From assembly GCF_030408575.1 (NCBI RefSeq), contig NZ_CP047047.1, positions 2,039,275-2,103,274 on the forward strand: DNA of 64,000 bases, read 5' to 3'. Made by a program: the position numbers and the translations under genes. Under the pieces are notes generated by a model that saw only the letters and a list, made by a program, of their open reading frames with translations, had not been told where the DNA came from and ran no database searches. This stretch comes from Corynebacterium auris (GTDB lineage Bacteria; Actinomycetota; Actinomycetes; Mycobacteriales; Mycobacteriaceae). Below are positions 48,901 to 57,833 of the stretch, piece after piece. Positions within the stretch are counted from its first letter, which is position 1. Every line of letters begins with the position of its first letter.

Positions 48901-50607
48901 GACGCCGCCTTCGCCCTCAGGGAAGGTGGCCGGCTGGTAGGTGGCCTTCGGGTTCTGCCCACGGACCACGAAAGTGTCCGATGCCATTTCGACCCCGTTG
49001 CCGGCGATGAAGACCGCCTCGTACACCTGGCCCGGCCGAGCGTCATCGGGAACGGTGAACGTGCACCCTGGTTGCACGCCGGGAGCTCTGACCTCGCATG
49101 TCTTGAGAGCCTGCGTCGACCCAGGGGTGCGCCAGACAATCGTGTTGCCGGGGAACAGCGGCAGGCGTCCGGTGAGGTTCAGCTCGGCGACCGAGCCCGG
49201 GCTGGCCGGGTTCTGCAGGTTATCGTAGTTGGTGATGTCCAACTGAAGCGGGTAGTGCGCGCTCTCTGCGAAACGCATGTTGTACACATTGTTCGGCAAT
49301 GGGTTCCAACCCGGCACGATGCCCGGGTTTTCTCCGGCATTGCTGTTGTACGCCTGGAAAACAGGCGTCGGCCACGCGCTGTAGCCGCTGATCACGTTGC
49401 CTTCGGGGTCCTCAACCCACATGTACATGCGGTTCCGGTTGAAGCCATCCCCCATGCGGATGCTGTAGTCGCCATTAGCGTCGGTCACCGCCGACACGGT
49501 GCGATCAATCGGCTCTCGGCCGTTAGCACGCATCTCCTCGAACAGCCTCTTTGTAGCTGCGGCTTGGTTTTGCGCGGGCAAGCGATCGATCTCGCTGTAT
49601 CGCGCAGCGGCTTCCCCGCTCAGCTGCGACGCGTAGACGGTGTAGCCTGCCCGAGGGGTATCCCCGCGGTTGCGGCCGGGCGCACCTACTGAGGTTCGGT
49701 CCCCATAGACTTCGAAGGACTCGAGGAAGACATTTCCGGAGATCGAGTTACTCACGAACGGGTTAACGGCAGGATTGGAAATGACCCCCCCACTATCCCT
49801 GGTGACATTCAGGTTCCCCGCACCATCGCGCGCAACCATGTAGGAGTTTTCCGCGACTGACGGAGGCTGCTCGTAGAGGAAGATCCCTGTCCTCTGCATG
49901 TTAATGCCGGTGAACACGAAGGATCCCTGCGCCGACGGGTTGGCCGCGTCGAAAACCTCGCGCCACTGCCCGGGGAGAGGGCCGCCCGCCTGCCGGAAGT
50001 AGATCAGGTCGTTGCCGGTCTCGTGGTTTTTTGCGTCTTCGGGATCGAGCCAGAGACGGTAGGCCTGGCCCGGGCCCGCATTAAAAATGTGGGGCTTCCC
50101 GTTCGCGTCAATGAAGGAGTACTCGCGGCCTGAACCGGGGGCATCCGGGTGAGTCCGTGGGTTTCCGTTCGCGTCCTTGGCACGGAGATCGAAAACGTAG
50201 CGCCCGTTGTTACCGTTACCGATGGAGTGAGTCTCCGCAGAGAAGACAGGAGAGACCTGACCGTCAGAGTCACGGAACTGCATGTACACGGTAACGCCGT
50301 TGATCCCAGCACCAGGCAGGGACGACGACGCCACAGTTTCCGCGTAGCCAACAGTACCGCTGAGCGTCGCGTACGCGTTGCTCATGCCAGTATCGTTGCG
50401 AACGTAGCCGTTAGCAATGCCATCTGCCGGGATGATGGCGCTAGCAGAAGGCACCGGCGGCGCGGGTTGCGCAGCCGTCTGCGCAACAGCGGTGGAGGCA
50501 AGGGTGGGGTTTGCCACAGCCGGGACAAAAGGTGCCACCAAGGCCAGCGAGAGGGCGGCTGCCGCAATCGAGGTGCCGCGCCGACGCGCAAAGTTGTGAG
50601 TGCTCAT
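45997..50607 (-). CDS. Large repeat-containing surface protein (Rib/YPDG-type repeats), no LPxTG
   Basis: 1536-residue secreted protein. The start at 50607 (MSTHNFARRR) has AAGGAAG upstream. The signal peptide is cleaved around AVA-NP. Residues to about 540 form a non-repetitive N-terminal region with SdrD/CNA-B-like segments (VTDANGDYSIRMGDG). Rib/alpha-like domains follow (APTFTEAASGEEVEAPEGVTYY) and then 3.5 nearly identical 175-residue repeats ending VVVTYPDGSKDEVEVTVTV. The C-terminus lacks LPxTG. It has two hydrophobic segments (VPLLALIPLGLASQLAI; AATLAGVAAVVLAGLAIADAC) around a helical stretch, then a Ser/Gly tail. Anchoring is probably through membrane or mycomembrane insertion. Adhesion or a stalk role is inferred. 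Confidence 0.88.
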   Translation of the reverse strand: MSTHNFARRRGTSIAAAALSLALVAPFVPAVANPTLASTAVAQTAAQPAPPVPSASAIIPADGIANGYVRNDTGMSNAYATLSGTVGYAETVASSSLPGAGINGVTVYMQFRDSDGQVSPVFSAETHSIGNGNNGRYVFDLRAKDANGNPRTHPDAPGSGREYSFIDANGKPHIFNAGPGQAYRLWLDPEDAKNHETGNDLIYFRQAGGPLPGQWREVFDAANPSAQGSFVFTGINMQRTGIFLYEQPPSVAENSYMVARDGAGNLNVTRDSGGVISNPAVNPFVSNSISGNVFLESFEVYGDRTSVGAPGRNRGDTPRAGYTVYASQLSGEAAARYSEIDRLPAQNQAAATKRLFEEMRANGREPIDRTVSAVTDANGDYSIRMGDGFNRNRMYMWVEDPEGNVISGYSAWPTPVFQAYNSNAGENPGIVPGWNPLPNNVYNMRFAESAHYPLQLDITNYDNLQNPASPGSVAELNLTGRLPLFPGNTIVWRTPGSTQALKTCEVRAPGVQPGCTFTVPDDARPGQVYEAVFIAGNGVEMASDTFVVRGQNPKATYQPATFPEGEGGVVPAPTFTEAASGEEVEAPEGVTYYQSEDVPDWATVNTDGTITITPDAPVGEHKIPVVIEYSDGERDTVFATVVVDGAPTDPSALNYPALTTTPGTPVSTGEPTLPEGVVKPEGATFRFPAELPAGWERDAENPNRIINRGANPDDASDDIVAELDSVEGQVTVTPGANAAVNPAGNEAPEVSLPVELADGNGAVVAKGNVVVDLTAPVAAPDWNDGSVKPGGSAELPNQGGPVPDGAEIVIRGPGSAKIDNEGNLVVTPSEGAKPGDKITVEVRDPEGNVLDTVVVEVAPSDADVNNPGYGPGSGLPGSEVKLPQTGDPELPEGTQFATESPSFSVDANTGEVTVQVPEGAEPGSELSGTVVVTYPDGSKDEVEVTVTVTAPVAAPDWNDGSVKPGGSAELPNQGGPVPDGAEIVIRGPGSAKIDNEGNLVVTPSEGAKPGDKITVEVRDPEGNVLDTVVVEVAPSDADVNNPGYGPGSGLPGSEVKLPQTGDPELPEGTQFATESPSFSVDANTGEVTVQVPEGAEPGSELSGTVVVTYPDGSKDEVEVTVTVTAPVAAPDWNDGSVKPGGSAELPNQGGPVPDGAEIVIRGPGSAKIDNEGNLVVTPSEGAKPGDKITVEVRDPEGNVLDTVVVEVAPSDADVNNPGYGPGSGLPGSEVKLPQTGDPELPEGTQFATESPSFSVDANTGEVTVQVPEGAEPGSELSGTVVVTYPDGSKDEVEVTVTVTAPVAAPDWNDGSVKPGGSVELPNQGGPVPDGAEIVIRGPGSAKIDNEGNLVVTPSEGAKPGDKITVEVRDPEGNVLDTVVVEVAQRDGGSSLDEDERNRCIATSVGFGVPLLALIPLGLASQLAIPGLEPFFEQARTQIRDFNTAVQQQANIFHPGLAQQVERIDAQLARFNLNLGSAAATLAGVAAVVLAGLAIADACTPGGTSTAGSSAGSSSLGSSAGDSAEGAMDEGSSSLES
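46460..48289 (-). repeat. 3.5 near-identical 525-bp repeats inside the surface-protein gene
   Basis: Identical landmarks recur every 525 bp, for example cctcaacaacaaccgtgtca at about 46465, 46990, 47515 and 48040. A half unit is at the low-coordinate (C-terminal) end. I see only an occasional substitution between copies, such as tccaca versus tccgca giving Val for Ala. Such identity suggests recent expansion or gene conversion and makes copy number liable to change. Confidence 0.93.
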
Positions 50608-50912
50608 GTTTCCTTCCTTGAGCCAGCTCGAGTGGAGGTTCGGAGGTGGTTCGACGCGTAACCGGCCCACAGGCCAAAAACGGCGGAACGAACCATTAGG
50701 AGAAAGGCATAGGATTCCCAGTCAGCGACTACAGAATTGCCAGACTGCCAGGAGCTGTCGTTATCAGTTTTTGCTAGCTAGCGCGAGGTAATCGTCATAT
50801 TTATTCATCCCGAGCATATTTTTGACCTATATGGCCGATAGGCTGCGGCTAATTACCTCTCCGAGCAGGGGAAACGTATGATGTGCTACAGACGGCGCCC
50901 GCTAATAAAAAG
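50608..50912. other. Intergenic region upstream of the surface-protein gene
   Basis: 305 bp including a long AT-rich block (50760-50860, with ttatcagtttttgctagctagc and catatttattcatcccgagcatatttttgacctatat) that stands out from the GC-rich surroundings. It probably carries the promoter of the minus-strand surface protein, but no -35/-10 pair is unambiguous. No gene was seen. Confidence 0.5.
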
Positions 50913-50929
50913 GCCGCCCATAGGGCGGC
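50913..50929 (-). terminator. Terminator of purT
   Basis: gccgccc-ata-gggcggc hairpin 3 bp beyond the purT stop, followed on the minus strand by ctttttatt. Confidence 0.85.
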
Positions 50930-50931
50930 AC

Positions 50932-52038
50932 TCATAAAATCTGCGCGGAATCTAGTCGCGCGCTCCCCCCACCAAGTCGCGCCGCGGCCTCCCCGGCGCG
51001 CTCGCGCGCCTCGGCGATGTCCTCGCCCGTCGAGCGCACCACCACGGTGTCGCCGACCACCACAACGCCCGTTTCGGCGACAGCCAGGGCCTCGGCGAGC
51101 GATTCCCGGGAAACCTTGCCGGCGCCGACGAAGCGGGCGGCCCCCGGGGACGTCAGGGTGACGTCGATAGGCAAGCCCAGCACCGCCCTGGCGTGCAGGT
51201 CGAACTCGTTGATGCGCTGGGTGGCGCCGGTGATCATTCCGTCAAGGGTGGGGCGGGGACTGACCTGAGAGAAGTAGACCTCGTCGCCGTCGACGAAGAG
51301 GTCGATAGCATAGATGCCCTGCACGCCGATGGCGCCCGAGATACGAGCGGCGATGGAGCGGGCGTTGTCCATCGCGTCGGCGCTGAGCGGGGCAGGCTGC
51401 CAGGCCTCGACGAGGCGACCGTCCTCGTGGCGGGTGCCGATGGGTTCGCAGAACCACGTGGCCAGCTGCCCCGTCGCCGGGTCGATGGAGCGCACAGTGA
51501 GGATGGTGCACTCGTAGTCGAAGTCGACGTAGCGCTCCACCGCCACTCGCCCCTCCTGGCCTGTGGCGGCGGCCTTGTCCCAGGCCTCGTCCAGCTCGGC
51601 GGGATCGGTGACAACGCTTTGCCCCTCGCCCCCGGTGGAGGTGCCCGGCTTGACCACGCACGGGTAGCCCACCCGCTCCGCAAAGGTGCGCAACTCCTCG
51701 GGCGTGTCCGCGAACTCGTAGGCCATCGTCGGCAGCCCGTGCTCCTCGGCGGCGGTGCGGCGGATGCCTTCGCGGTTGCGGGTGATCTCGCACGCAGCGA
51801 CAGTGGGCACGAGCTCGGTGCCGGTGGACTGCTCAAGCTCGGCGAGCTGCTCGGTGGGCGCGGCCTCGCACACCACCGTCAGGGCGGGCACAGCCTCCCC
51901 CGTCCCGCGCGGCGGGATGCCCTGTGCCAGGCTGCCCACGCGGGGGATAAAACCCAGGCGGAGGAAGGAGGTGGCCAGCTCCTGGGCCAGCGTGCCGCTG
52001 CCCAGGATGAGAACCTGATTATTATCTGCCGAAGTCAT
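50932..52038 (-). CDS. purT: Formate-dependent GAR transformylase PurT
   Basis: ATP-grasp enzyme that formylates glycinamide ribonucleotide with formate in purine synthesis. The 368 aa align with E. coli PurT (392 aa) through ILGSGTLAQELA, NREGIRRTAAEEHGLPT, GYPCVVKPGTSTGGEGQ, DFDYECTILTV, CEPIGTRHEDG, EAWQP and FSQVSPRPTLDGM. In E. coli the last motif reads FSEVSPRPHDTGM, so a metal-ligand-type glutamate is glutamine here. The start at 52038 (MTSADNNQ) is preferred; a GTG twelve codons upstream is possible. It lies downstream of purA. Confidence 0.88.
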   Translation of the reverse strand: MTSADNNQVLILGSGTLAQELATSFLRLGFIPRVGSLAQGIPPRGTGEAVPALTVVCEAAPTEQLAELEQSTGTELVPTVAACEITRNREGIRRTAAEEHGLPTMAYEFADTPEELRTFAERVGYPCVVKPGTSTGGEGQSVVTDPAELDEAWDKAAATGQEGRVAVERYVDFDYECTILTVRSIDPATGQLATWFCEPIGTRHEDGRLVEAWQPAPLSADAMDNARSIAARISGAIGVQGIYAIDLFVDGDEVYFSQVSPRPTLDGMITGATQRINEFDLHARAVLGLPIDVTLTSPGAARFVGAGKVSRESLAEALAVAETGVVVVGDTVVVRSTGEDIAEARERAGEAAARLGGGSARLDSAQIL

Positions 52039-52092
52039 GTGGGTCTGTTCCGCCTTTCGCTGGACATCCCTCACACCCTAGCCCCTCACACC

Positions 52093-53382
52093 CTAGCGCT
52101 GCATCACGTCGTTGCGCACGATGGTCTGGTCGCGGCCCGGGCCGACACCGATGTAGCTCATGGGCGCGCCAGAGAGCTCCTCCAGCCGCAGCACGTAGTC
52201 CTTCGCCTTCTGCGGCAGGTCCGCGAACTCGGTAACGCCGGTGATGTCCTCGTCCCACGCCGGCATGGTTTCGTAGATGGGCTCCGCGTGGTGGAACTGG
52301 GTCTGGGTAAGGGGCATCTCATCGAAGCGCTCGCCGTCGACGTCGTAAGCCACGCAGATGGGGATTTCCCCGATACCGGTGAGCACGTCGAGCTTGGTCA
52401 GGAAGAAATCGGTGAAGCCGTTAACGCGGGCCGCGTAGCGGGCGATAACAGCGTCGTACCAGCCGCAGCGGCGCTTGCGCCCGGTGTTCACGCCCACCTC
52501 ACCGCCGACGGTTTGCAGGTAGTCACCCCACTTGTCAAACAGCTCCGTGGGGAACGGGCCCGCGCCGACGCGGGTGGTGTAGGCCTTGACAATGCCCAGC
52601 GAGGCCGTGATGCGCGTCGGACCGATGCCCGCGCCCACGCACGCCCCGCCGGCGGTGGGGTTGGAGGAGGTGACGAACGGGTAGGTGCCGTGGTCGACGT
52701 CGAGCATGGTGGCCTGACCGCCCTCCATGAGCACGTGCTTGCCCTCATCGAGCGCGGTGTTGAGGGTGTATTCGGCGTCGATGACCATCGGTTTGAGCCG
52801 CTCGGCATAGCCCATGAAGTAATCCATCACCTCGTCGACGGCGATGGCCTTGCGGTTGTACATCTTCACCAGCATCTGATTTTTGACGTCCAGTGCGGAC
52901 TCGATCTTCTGGCGCAGAATCGACTCGTCAAAGATGTCCTGCACGCGCAGCCCCACGCGCGCGACCTTGTCGGCGTAGGTCGGGCCGATCCCGCGGCCGG
53001 TTGTCCCGATGGCCCGCTTGCCCAGGAAGCGCTCCTGCACGCGGTCGAGCGTCTGGTGGTACGGGGCCACCATGTGGGCGTTGCCGGAAATTCGCAGGCG
53101 GGAGGCGTCTGCCCCGCGCGCTGTGAGCCCGTCGATCTCCTCGAACAGCGCCTGCAGGTTGATCACCACGCCATTGCCCAAAATCGGGGTCGCGTTCTCG
53201 CTGAGCACACCCGCGGGCAAAAGCTTCAGCTCGTACTTCTCGCCGCCCACCACGACGGTATGGCCCGCGTTGTTGCCCCCGTTCGGCTTGACCACGTAGT
53301 CGACCCTGCCGCCGAGAATATCCGTGGCCTTGCCCTTCCCCTCGTCGCCCCATTGGGCGCCGACGATGACGATGGCGGACAT
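52093..53382 (-). CDS. purA: Adenylosuccinate synthetase
   Basis: First committed step from IMP to AMP, 429 aa. [11 protein letters not shown] is the GTP-binding P-loop with catalytic Asp. [46 protein letters not shown] and [10 protein letters not shown] are conserved signatures. ATG 53382 follows AAGGAG at good spacing; GTG two codons earlier is less likely. It lies 54 bp upstream of purT on the same strand. Confidence 0.97.
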   Translation of the reverse strand: MSAIVIVGAQWGDEGKGKATDILGGRVDYVVKPNGGNNAGHTVVVGGEKYELKLLPAGVLSENATPILGNGVVINLQALFEEIDGLTARGADASRLRISGNAHMVAPYHQTLDRVQERFLGKRAIGTTGRGIGPTYADKVARVGLRVQDIFDESILRQKIESALDVKNQMLVKMYNRKAIAVDEVMDYFMGYAERLKPMVIDAEYTLNTALDEGKHVLMEGGQATMLDVDHGTYPFVTSSNPTAGGACVGAGIGPTRITASLGIVKAYTTRVGAGPFPTELFDKWGDYLQTVGGEVGVNTGRKRRCGWYDAVIARYAARVNGFTDFFLTKLDVLTGIGEIPICVAYDVDGERFDEMPLTQTQFHHAEPIYETMPAWDEDITGVTEFADLPQKAKDYVLRLEELSGAPMSYIGVGPGRDQTIVRNDVMQR

Positions 53383-53423
53383 CTTCACTCCTTATACATA
53401 GGCGTTGACGGCGCTATTGTAGC

Positions 53424-54356
53424 GTGAGCGGCATGCGTCTCATCCACTGCGCGTGCGCTTCGCGCTTGCTTATCGACGCCTCAACTAACGTCACCCTCCC
53501 CGCCGTGCCTTCGCGCTCGGACCTGCGTTTCCTCGACGAGGTCGCGCGGGAGCTGCTGCCGGTGGACCCCACTCCCTCGCTCGCGGAGATCGCCGCCTCC
53601 CCCTCGGTGGCGCACATGGGCGCGCCCGGCCCGGCGCCGCAGGAGCCCGCCGAGCGCCTACGCGTGGTGGTCTCCGGCACCGACGCTGCACTCGGCGCGG
53701 TGCTGACCCGGATGATGCGCGCGGACTACCTGTGGGCCGAGGTGGCCTACCTGCCCGCCGATGCGACGTCGGCAGGCGCTGCTGTCTGGGGCATGTCTGG
53801 GCTGAGCGAGGCGGACCGGCTCGTGGCCGCCGTCGAGGCGCCGGTGGCGCCCTCCCCGTGCATCCGCACCGATCGCTCCGAGGTGGTGGCGGGGTCCGCG
53901 ACGCTCACCCGCGCCGATCCCGCCCGCGAGTTCATCGGCGAGATCGTCGTGGACTCCGACGTCCTGCTGCACCGCGAGGACAACGGAACCTCCGCCGTTT
54001 TTGCGGGGGACTTCGGCGCGAAGCTTGTTCCCATGAACGACCAGCCCGGCATTGCCGCCTCCCGGATGACTACCCCCGCCAACGCCGCCGGCCCCAGCGG
54101 CAAACGCTCACCCGAACAGCTCGAGGCGCTCGCGCGCCTCCCGTTCGGCTCGTGGCTCACCCGCGGTGCCGCCGTCGCACCCGGGCGCGTGGACGCCTCC
54201 TCCGTACGTACCGGCCGTGCCGTACAGGCGGGTGGGGTGGACATCCGCGTGACCGTCGACGGTGTCGCGCGCCCACGCCCCGTCGACCGGGTGACCTTCT
54301 ACCGGCACTTGCGCGACCTTCAGAGCGTTAAGATTCCCGCTCAAGAGTCTAAGTGA
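53424..54356 (+). CDS. Conserved hypothetical protein, cytosolic (310 aa)
   Basis: Not recognised with confidence. No signal peptide or membrane helix. RLRVVVSGTDAALGAVLTRMMRADYLWAEVAYLP resembles the start of a lipid- or NAD-kinase-like Rossmann segment, but GGDGT is absent. The C-terminus (VDIRVTVDGVARPRPVDRVTFYRHLRDLQSVKI) reads as a beta-rich domain. It is divergent from purA with about 40 bp between the starts. GTG 53424 is given as start; ATG 53433 is the alternative. The amino-acid composition is ordinary for the neighbourhood. Confidence 0.65.
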   Translation: MSGMRLIHCACASRLLIDASTNVTLPAVPSRSDLRFLDEVARELLPVDPTPSLAEIAASPSVAHMGAPGPAPQEPAERLRVVVSGTDAALGAVLTRMMRADYLWAEVAYLPADATSAGAAVWGMSGLSEADRLVAAVEAPVAPSPCIRTDRSEVVAGSATLTRADPAREFIGEIVVDSDVLLHREDNGTSAVFAGDFGAKLVPMNDQPGIAASRMTTPANAAGPSGKRSPEQLEALARLPFGSWLTRGAAVAPGRVDASSVRTGRAVQAGGVDIRVTVDGVARPRPVDRVTFYRHLRDLQSVKIPAQESK

Positions 54357-54651
54357 CATATATCACATTAGCCTCTTTTTGTGCAGTAGTGCACCGCCGG
54401 CGGGCCTTTTCCCGCGCTCTGGATTCCGGTTTCCGGTAGACAGCACGCCGTTGTCCCAGCTCAGCGGCGCGAGCTGCGGCATGGTAGCGAAAGCTGAACC
54501 CGCGTTCCACAACCAATTGATAACAGCCTCAAGTTGAACGGCCGTCCTAGCGAGGCCTCGGTTTCCTCCCTACATTTGATGGTGTTCCCGAGAGGGGGAT
54601 CGGCGCCGGAGTTCACCGGCCCGCACGAAATTAGAAAGAAGGAGATCAGAC
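54357..54651. other. Intergenic region upstream of the PRC-barrel gene
   Basis: 295 bp without a credible gene. It contains a small GC hairpin (ccgccggcggg, about 54398-54408). Closer to the gene are tcggtttcc (about 54561) and ctacatttgatggtg (54572-54586), which may belong to a stress-type promoter. AAGAAGGAGATCAGAC precedes the ATG at 54652. Confidence 0.4.
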
Positions 54652-55491
54652 ATGGCTGAGTACAACCGCATCGAAGACCTTGCTAGCGCTACCGCTTACG
54701 ACGTTGATGGTGACAAGATTGGCGCCGTCAAGGACGTTTACGTTAACGACAACACCGGCCAGCCCGACTTCGTGGCCGTGAACCACGGCCTGTTCGGCGG
54801 CAGCGACTCCATCGTCCCGCTGCGCGGCCACACCCTGCGCGACGGCGAGCTCCACCTGGCCTTCCCGAAGGACCGGGTAAAGGATGCCCCGGACCTCGCG
54901 GAGGACGGCCACCTCACCCAACAGGACCAGGAGGCGTTCTACCGCCACTACGGTCTTGAGGGCGCCCAGGACGTGACCACCTACGAGGCCAACCAGCCCG
55001 CACCGGCCGCCGGTGCAGCCGCTGGTGCCCCGGCCGCCGCTGGCGTCGAGCCCACGCCCGCCCCGGCCCCGGCTGCCGACGAACAGGACCGCCCGGAGGT
55101 CACCGACACCGACCAGGAGTCGATCGTCCGCTCCGAGGAGCAGCTGAACGTGGACAAGGAGCGGGTCCAGTCCGGCGAGGTCCGACTGCGCAAGTACGTG
55201 GTCAACGAGACCGAGACCGTCGAGGTCCCCGTTGAGCGTGAAGAGGTCCGCGTCGTCCGCGAGCCCGTCACCGACGCCGACAACATCCAGGCCGTCGACG
55301 ACCTGGGCGAGGACGAGGCCTCCGTCACCGTCCACGAGGAGCGCGTCAACGTGACCAAGGAGTCCGTCCCGGTGGAGAAGGTCTCCCTGAACAAGGACAC
55401 CGTCCAGGACACCGAGCGCGTCTCCGAGGACGTTGCCAAGGAGCGCATCGAGACCGAGGGCGACGTCACCCGCCCCGACGCTGACCGCTAA
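54652..55491 (+). CDS. PRC-barrel and DUF2382 (YsnF/AvaK-type) stress protein
   Basis: 279 aa, acidic and hydrophilic. Residues 1-85 form a PRC-barrel domain (TAYDVDGDKIGAVKDVYVNDNTGQPDFVAV). An Ala/Pro linker (about 115-150) follows, then a DUF2382 domain with the alternating pattern EEQLNVDKERVQSGEVRLRKYVV...VEVPVEREEVRVVREP. Proteins with this layout are often induced by general stress in other bacteria, and the mechanism is unknown. There is a strong ribosome-binding site (AAGAAGGAG). A terminator follows 22 bp after the stop. Confidence 0.9.
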   Translation: MAEYNRIEDLASATAYDVDGDKIGAVKDVYVNDNTGQPDFVAVNHGLFGGSDSIVPLRGHTLRDGELHLAFPKDRVKDAPDLAEDGHLTQQDQEAFYRHYGLEGAQDVTTYEANQPAPAAGAAAGAPAAAGVEPTPAPAPAADEQDRPEVTDTDQESIVRSEEQLNVDKERVQSGEVRLRKYVVNETETVEVPVEREEVRVVREPVTDADNIQAVDDLGEDEASVTVHEERVNVTKESVPVEKVSLNKDTVQDTERVSEDVAKERIETEGDVTRPDADR

Positions 55492-55512
55492 GCGCTCAGC
55501 CCCCAGCGCTGT

Positions 55513-55539
55513 AACGCCCCCGGCCACGCCGGGGGCGTT
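55513..55539. terminator. Bidirectional terminator
   Basis: aacgcccccgg-ccacg-ccgggggcgtt is a perfect 11-bp stem between the PRC-barrel gene and the convergent FUSC gene. Confidence 0.9.
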
Positions 55540-55544
55540 GCCCT

Positions 55545-56711
55545 TTATTCGTACAGCTCCGGCGGGTACTTCGGCGTCGGCGAGGTCGGAGCCAAAACCG
55601 CTACCGCCGACTCGCGCGACATCCCGCACACCTGCAAGAGGTCCACGATGAGCGAGCGCGACTGCGCGAGGATCACGTAGGCAGACAACACGGAATCCTT
55701 CTGCAGCACCTCCGTGCCGGCTCCCGCGCCGAGCGCGCGCAGCTCGTTGACCGCCTCCGGAATCACGCTCGCCTGAAGCAGGCGGGAGTTGACCTCGTAG
55801 ACCTCCGAAATCTCAAGGCAGATCCGCGCCAAGCAGTCCAGGATCTCAATCTGCTTCTCGCTGACCGTGTCGTTGTCCTCGCACAGCACGTGGGCACGGC
55901 GCGCCAGCACACGAGTGGTGCGCACCGCCTGATCGGTCGGCGTGATCACGCGGCTGAGCGCCATCACGTAGCGCCGCGCACCCCACAAGAAGGGGGACAG
56001 CTTCGCCGACTCCTGGCCGGAACGCACCGCGCTGGCCATACCGTCGACGTCGCTCTGGCTGGCGCGGATCGCCTCAAGCGCCTCGGCAATAACCTCTTCG
56101 TCGCGCTTCTTCAGCCCCTCGGTCACGTCGTCGAGGACGGAGGACATGAGCTTAAGCACGTGCGCGATCTCCGTCCGCGCGCGCGACATCGGCCACTGCG
56201 GGATGAGCGCGAGCACCAGCATCGCCACCACACAGCCCACGAGGGCGTCGATGGTGCGGTCAATGCCGGTGACCTCCCCGCCCGGCGGCAGGATGGTGGC
56301 GATGAGGATCGAGCCGATGGCCACCTGGTTGTTCACCAGCTGCGATTTGGAAAAGAACGAGGCGATCAACAGCGCCCCGCCGACGATCACCGCGATCTGC
56401 CAGCCGCCCTGACCGAGGTTGGCAAACAGTAGGTCGCCGACGAAGACGCTGATGATACAGCCCATGGACACGTCGACGGCCTTGCTGATCCTGTCCCCGC
56501 CCGTCATACCGATGACGATGATCACCGAAATCGGTGCGAAAAACGCCTGCATGTGGCCGAAGATGCTGGTGGAGATCCAGAACGCAACCCCGGCCGCGAG
56601 CGCGATCTGGGTGATGGGCAGCAGGCGGTTGCCCACGCGCCTGAACCGGGCGTGAATAGAACTGTCTATCTGGTGCAGGCGTTCGCGCGTGCTCATCCGT
56701 TGCTTGGCCAT
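55545..56711 (-). CDS. FUSC/aromatic acid exporter family membrane protein
   Basis: 388 aa. About six membrane helices lie in the N-terminal half (ITQIALAAGVAFWIST; FAPISVIIVIGMTGGDRISKAVDVSMGCIISVFVGDLLF; WQIAVIVGGALLIASFF; ALVGCVVAMLVLALIP). A helical cytosolic half follows. The layout matches the fusaric-acid-resistance-like/DUF939 family of putative aromatic exporters; the substrate is unknown. ATG 56711 is 7 nt from TAGTCT (56719-56724), predicting a leaderless mRNA. Confidence 0.87.
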   Translation of the reverse strand: MAKQRMSTRERLHQIDSSIHARFRRVGNRLLPITQIALAAGVAFWISTSIFGHMQAFFAPISVIIVIGMTGGDRISKAVDVSMGCIISVFVGDLLFANLGQGGWQIAVIVGGALLIASFFSKSQLVNNQVAIGSILIATILPPGGEVTGIDRTIDALVGCVVAMLVLALIPQWPMSRARTEIAHVLKLMSSVLDDVTEGLKKRDEEVIAEALEAIRASQSDVDGMASAVRSGQESAKLSPFLWGARRYVMALSRVITPTDQAVRTTRVLARRAHVLCEDNDTVSEKQIEILDCLARICLEISEVYEVNSRLLQASVIPEAVNELRALGAGAGTEVLQKDSVLSAYVILAQSRSLIVDLLQVCGMSRESAVAVLAPTSPTPKYPPELYE

Positions 56712-56758
56712 GCACCTAAGACTAGCCTCCGCAGCGCGCGGCCCCCCAAGCCGCGAAA

Positions 56759-56784
56759 ACGCCCCACCGCGTCCAGTGGGGCGT
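56759..56784 (-). terminator. Terminator of fba
   Basis: acgccccac and gtggggcgt arms flank an 8-nt loop, 15 bp after the fba stop. The minus-strand side continues ttttcgc. Confidence 0.85.
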
Positions 56785-56798
56785 CGATTAGCGATTGC

Positions 56799-57833
56799 TT
56801 ACTTGCTCAGCGTCGTTCCCACGGAGTGGAGGTCCTGGCACGCCTCGATGACGCGCTCGGACATGGACTGCTCCGCCTTCTTCAGGTAGGAGCGCGGGTC
56901 GTAGGCCTTCTTGTTGCCCACCTCGCCGTCGACCTTGAGCACGCCGTCGTAGTTTTCGAACATGTGCGCCGCCAGCGGGCGGGTGAACGCGTACTGCGTG
57001 TCGGTGTCCACGTTCATCTTGATCACGCCGTGGGTCAGCGCCTCCTCGATCTTCTCCTTCTCGGAGCCGGAGCCGCCGTGGAAAACGAAGTCGAAGGGTT
57101 TGTCGCCCTCCTTGAGCCCCAGCTTGGCGACGGCCACCCGCTGGCCCTCCCCAAGCACCTCGGGGCGCAGCTTCACGTTGCCCGGCTTGTACACGCCGTG
57201 CACATTGCCGAAGGTCGCGGCGAGCAGGTAGCGGCCGTTCTCGCCGGTGCCGATAGCGTCGATGGTCTTTTCAAAGTCCTCCGGCGTCGTGTACAGGTTC
57301 GCCCCTGCCTTCGCCTCGACGCCGTCCTCCTCGCCGCCGACCACGCCGATCTCGACCTCGAGAATGATGTTCGCCTTGTGCGCCTTCTCCAGCAGCTCCT
57401 GGGCGATCTGCAGGTTTTCGTCGATCGGGATGGCCGAGCCGTCCCACATGTGGGACTGGAACAACGGGTTCTCGCCGCGGTCCACGCGCTCCTGCGAAAT
57501 CGCCAGCAGAGGGCGCACGTACTCGTCGAGCATCTCCTTCTGGCAGTGGTCGGTGTGCAGGGCGATGTTGACGTCGTAATGCTTGGCTACCTCGTGCGCG
57601 AAGGCCGCCAGCGCCTGCGCGCCCGCGACCTTGTTCTTCAGGGCCAGGCCCGAACCGAACTCGGCGCCGCCGAGGGAGAACTGGATGATTCCGTCGGACT
57701 CTGCTTCCGCGAAACCTTTGATCGCCGCGTTGATCGTCTCCGAAGACGTGCAGTTGATGGCGGGGAACGCGAAGCCTTGCTCCTTCGCGCGGTCAAACAT
57801 CGCGTTGTAGACCTCAGGGGTGGCAATGGGCAT
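56799..57833 (-). CDS. fba: Class II fructose-bisphosphate aldolase
   Basis: Zn-dependent glycolytic/gluconeogenic aldolase, 344 aa. Conserved segments are FPAINCTSSETINA, ALHTDHCQ (catalytic Asp, zinc His), EVEIGVVGGEEDGV, GNVHGVYKPG (zinc His), FHGGSGS (zinc His) and KMNVDTDTQYAF. GGAGG precedes the ATG. A CATACT -10 box lies at 57872-57877 on the minus strand. Ends at a strong terminator, so probably monocistronic. Confidence 0.97.
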   Translation of the reverse strand: MPIATPEVYNAMFDRAKEQGFAFPAINCTSSETINAAIKGFAEAESDGIIQFSLGGAEFGSGLALKNKVAGAQALAAFAHEVAKHYDVNIALHTDHCQKEMLDEYVRPLLAISQERVDRGENPLFQSHMWDGSAIPIDENLQIAQELLEKAHKANIILEVEIGVVGGEEDGVEAKAGANLYTTPEDFEKTIDAIGTGENGRYLLAATFGNVHGVYKPGNVKLRPEVLGEGQRVAVAKLGLKEGDKPFDFVFHGGSGSEKEKIEEALTHGVIKMNVDTDTQYAFTRPLAAHMFENYDGVLKVDGEVGNKKAYDPRSYLKKAEQSMSERVIEACQDLHSVGTTLSK

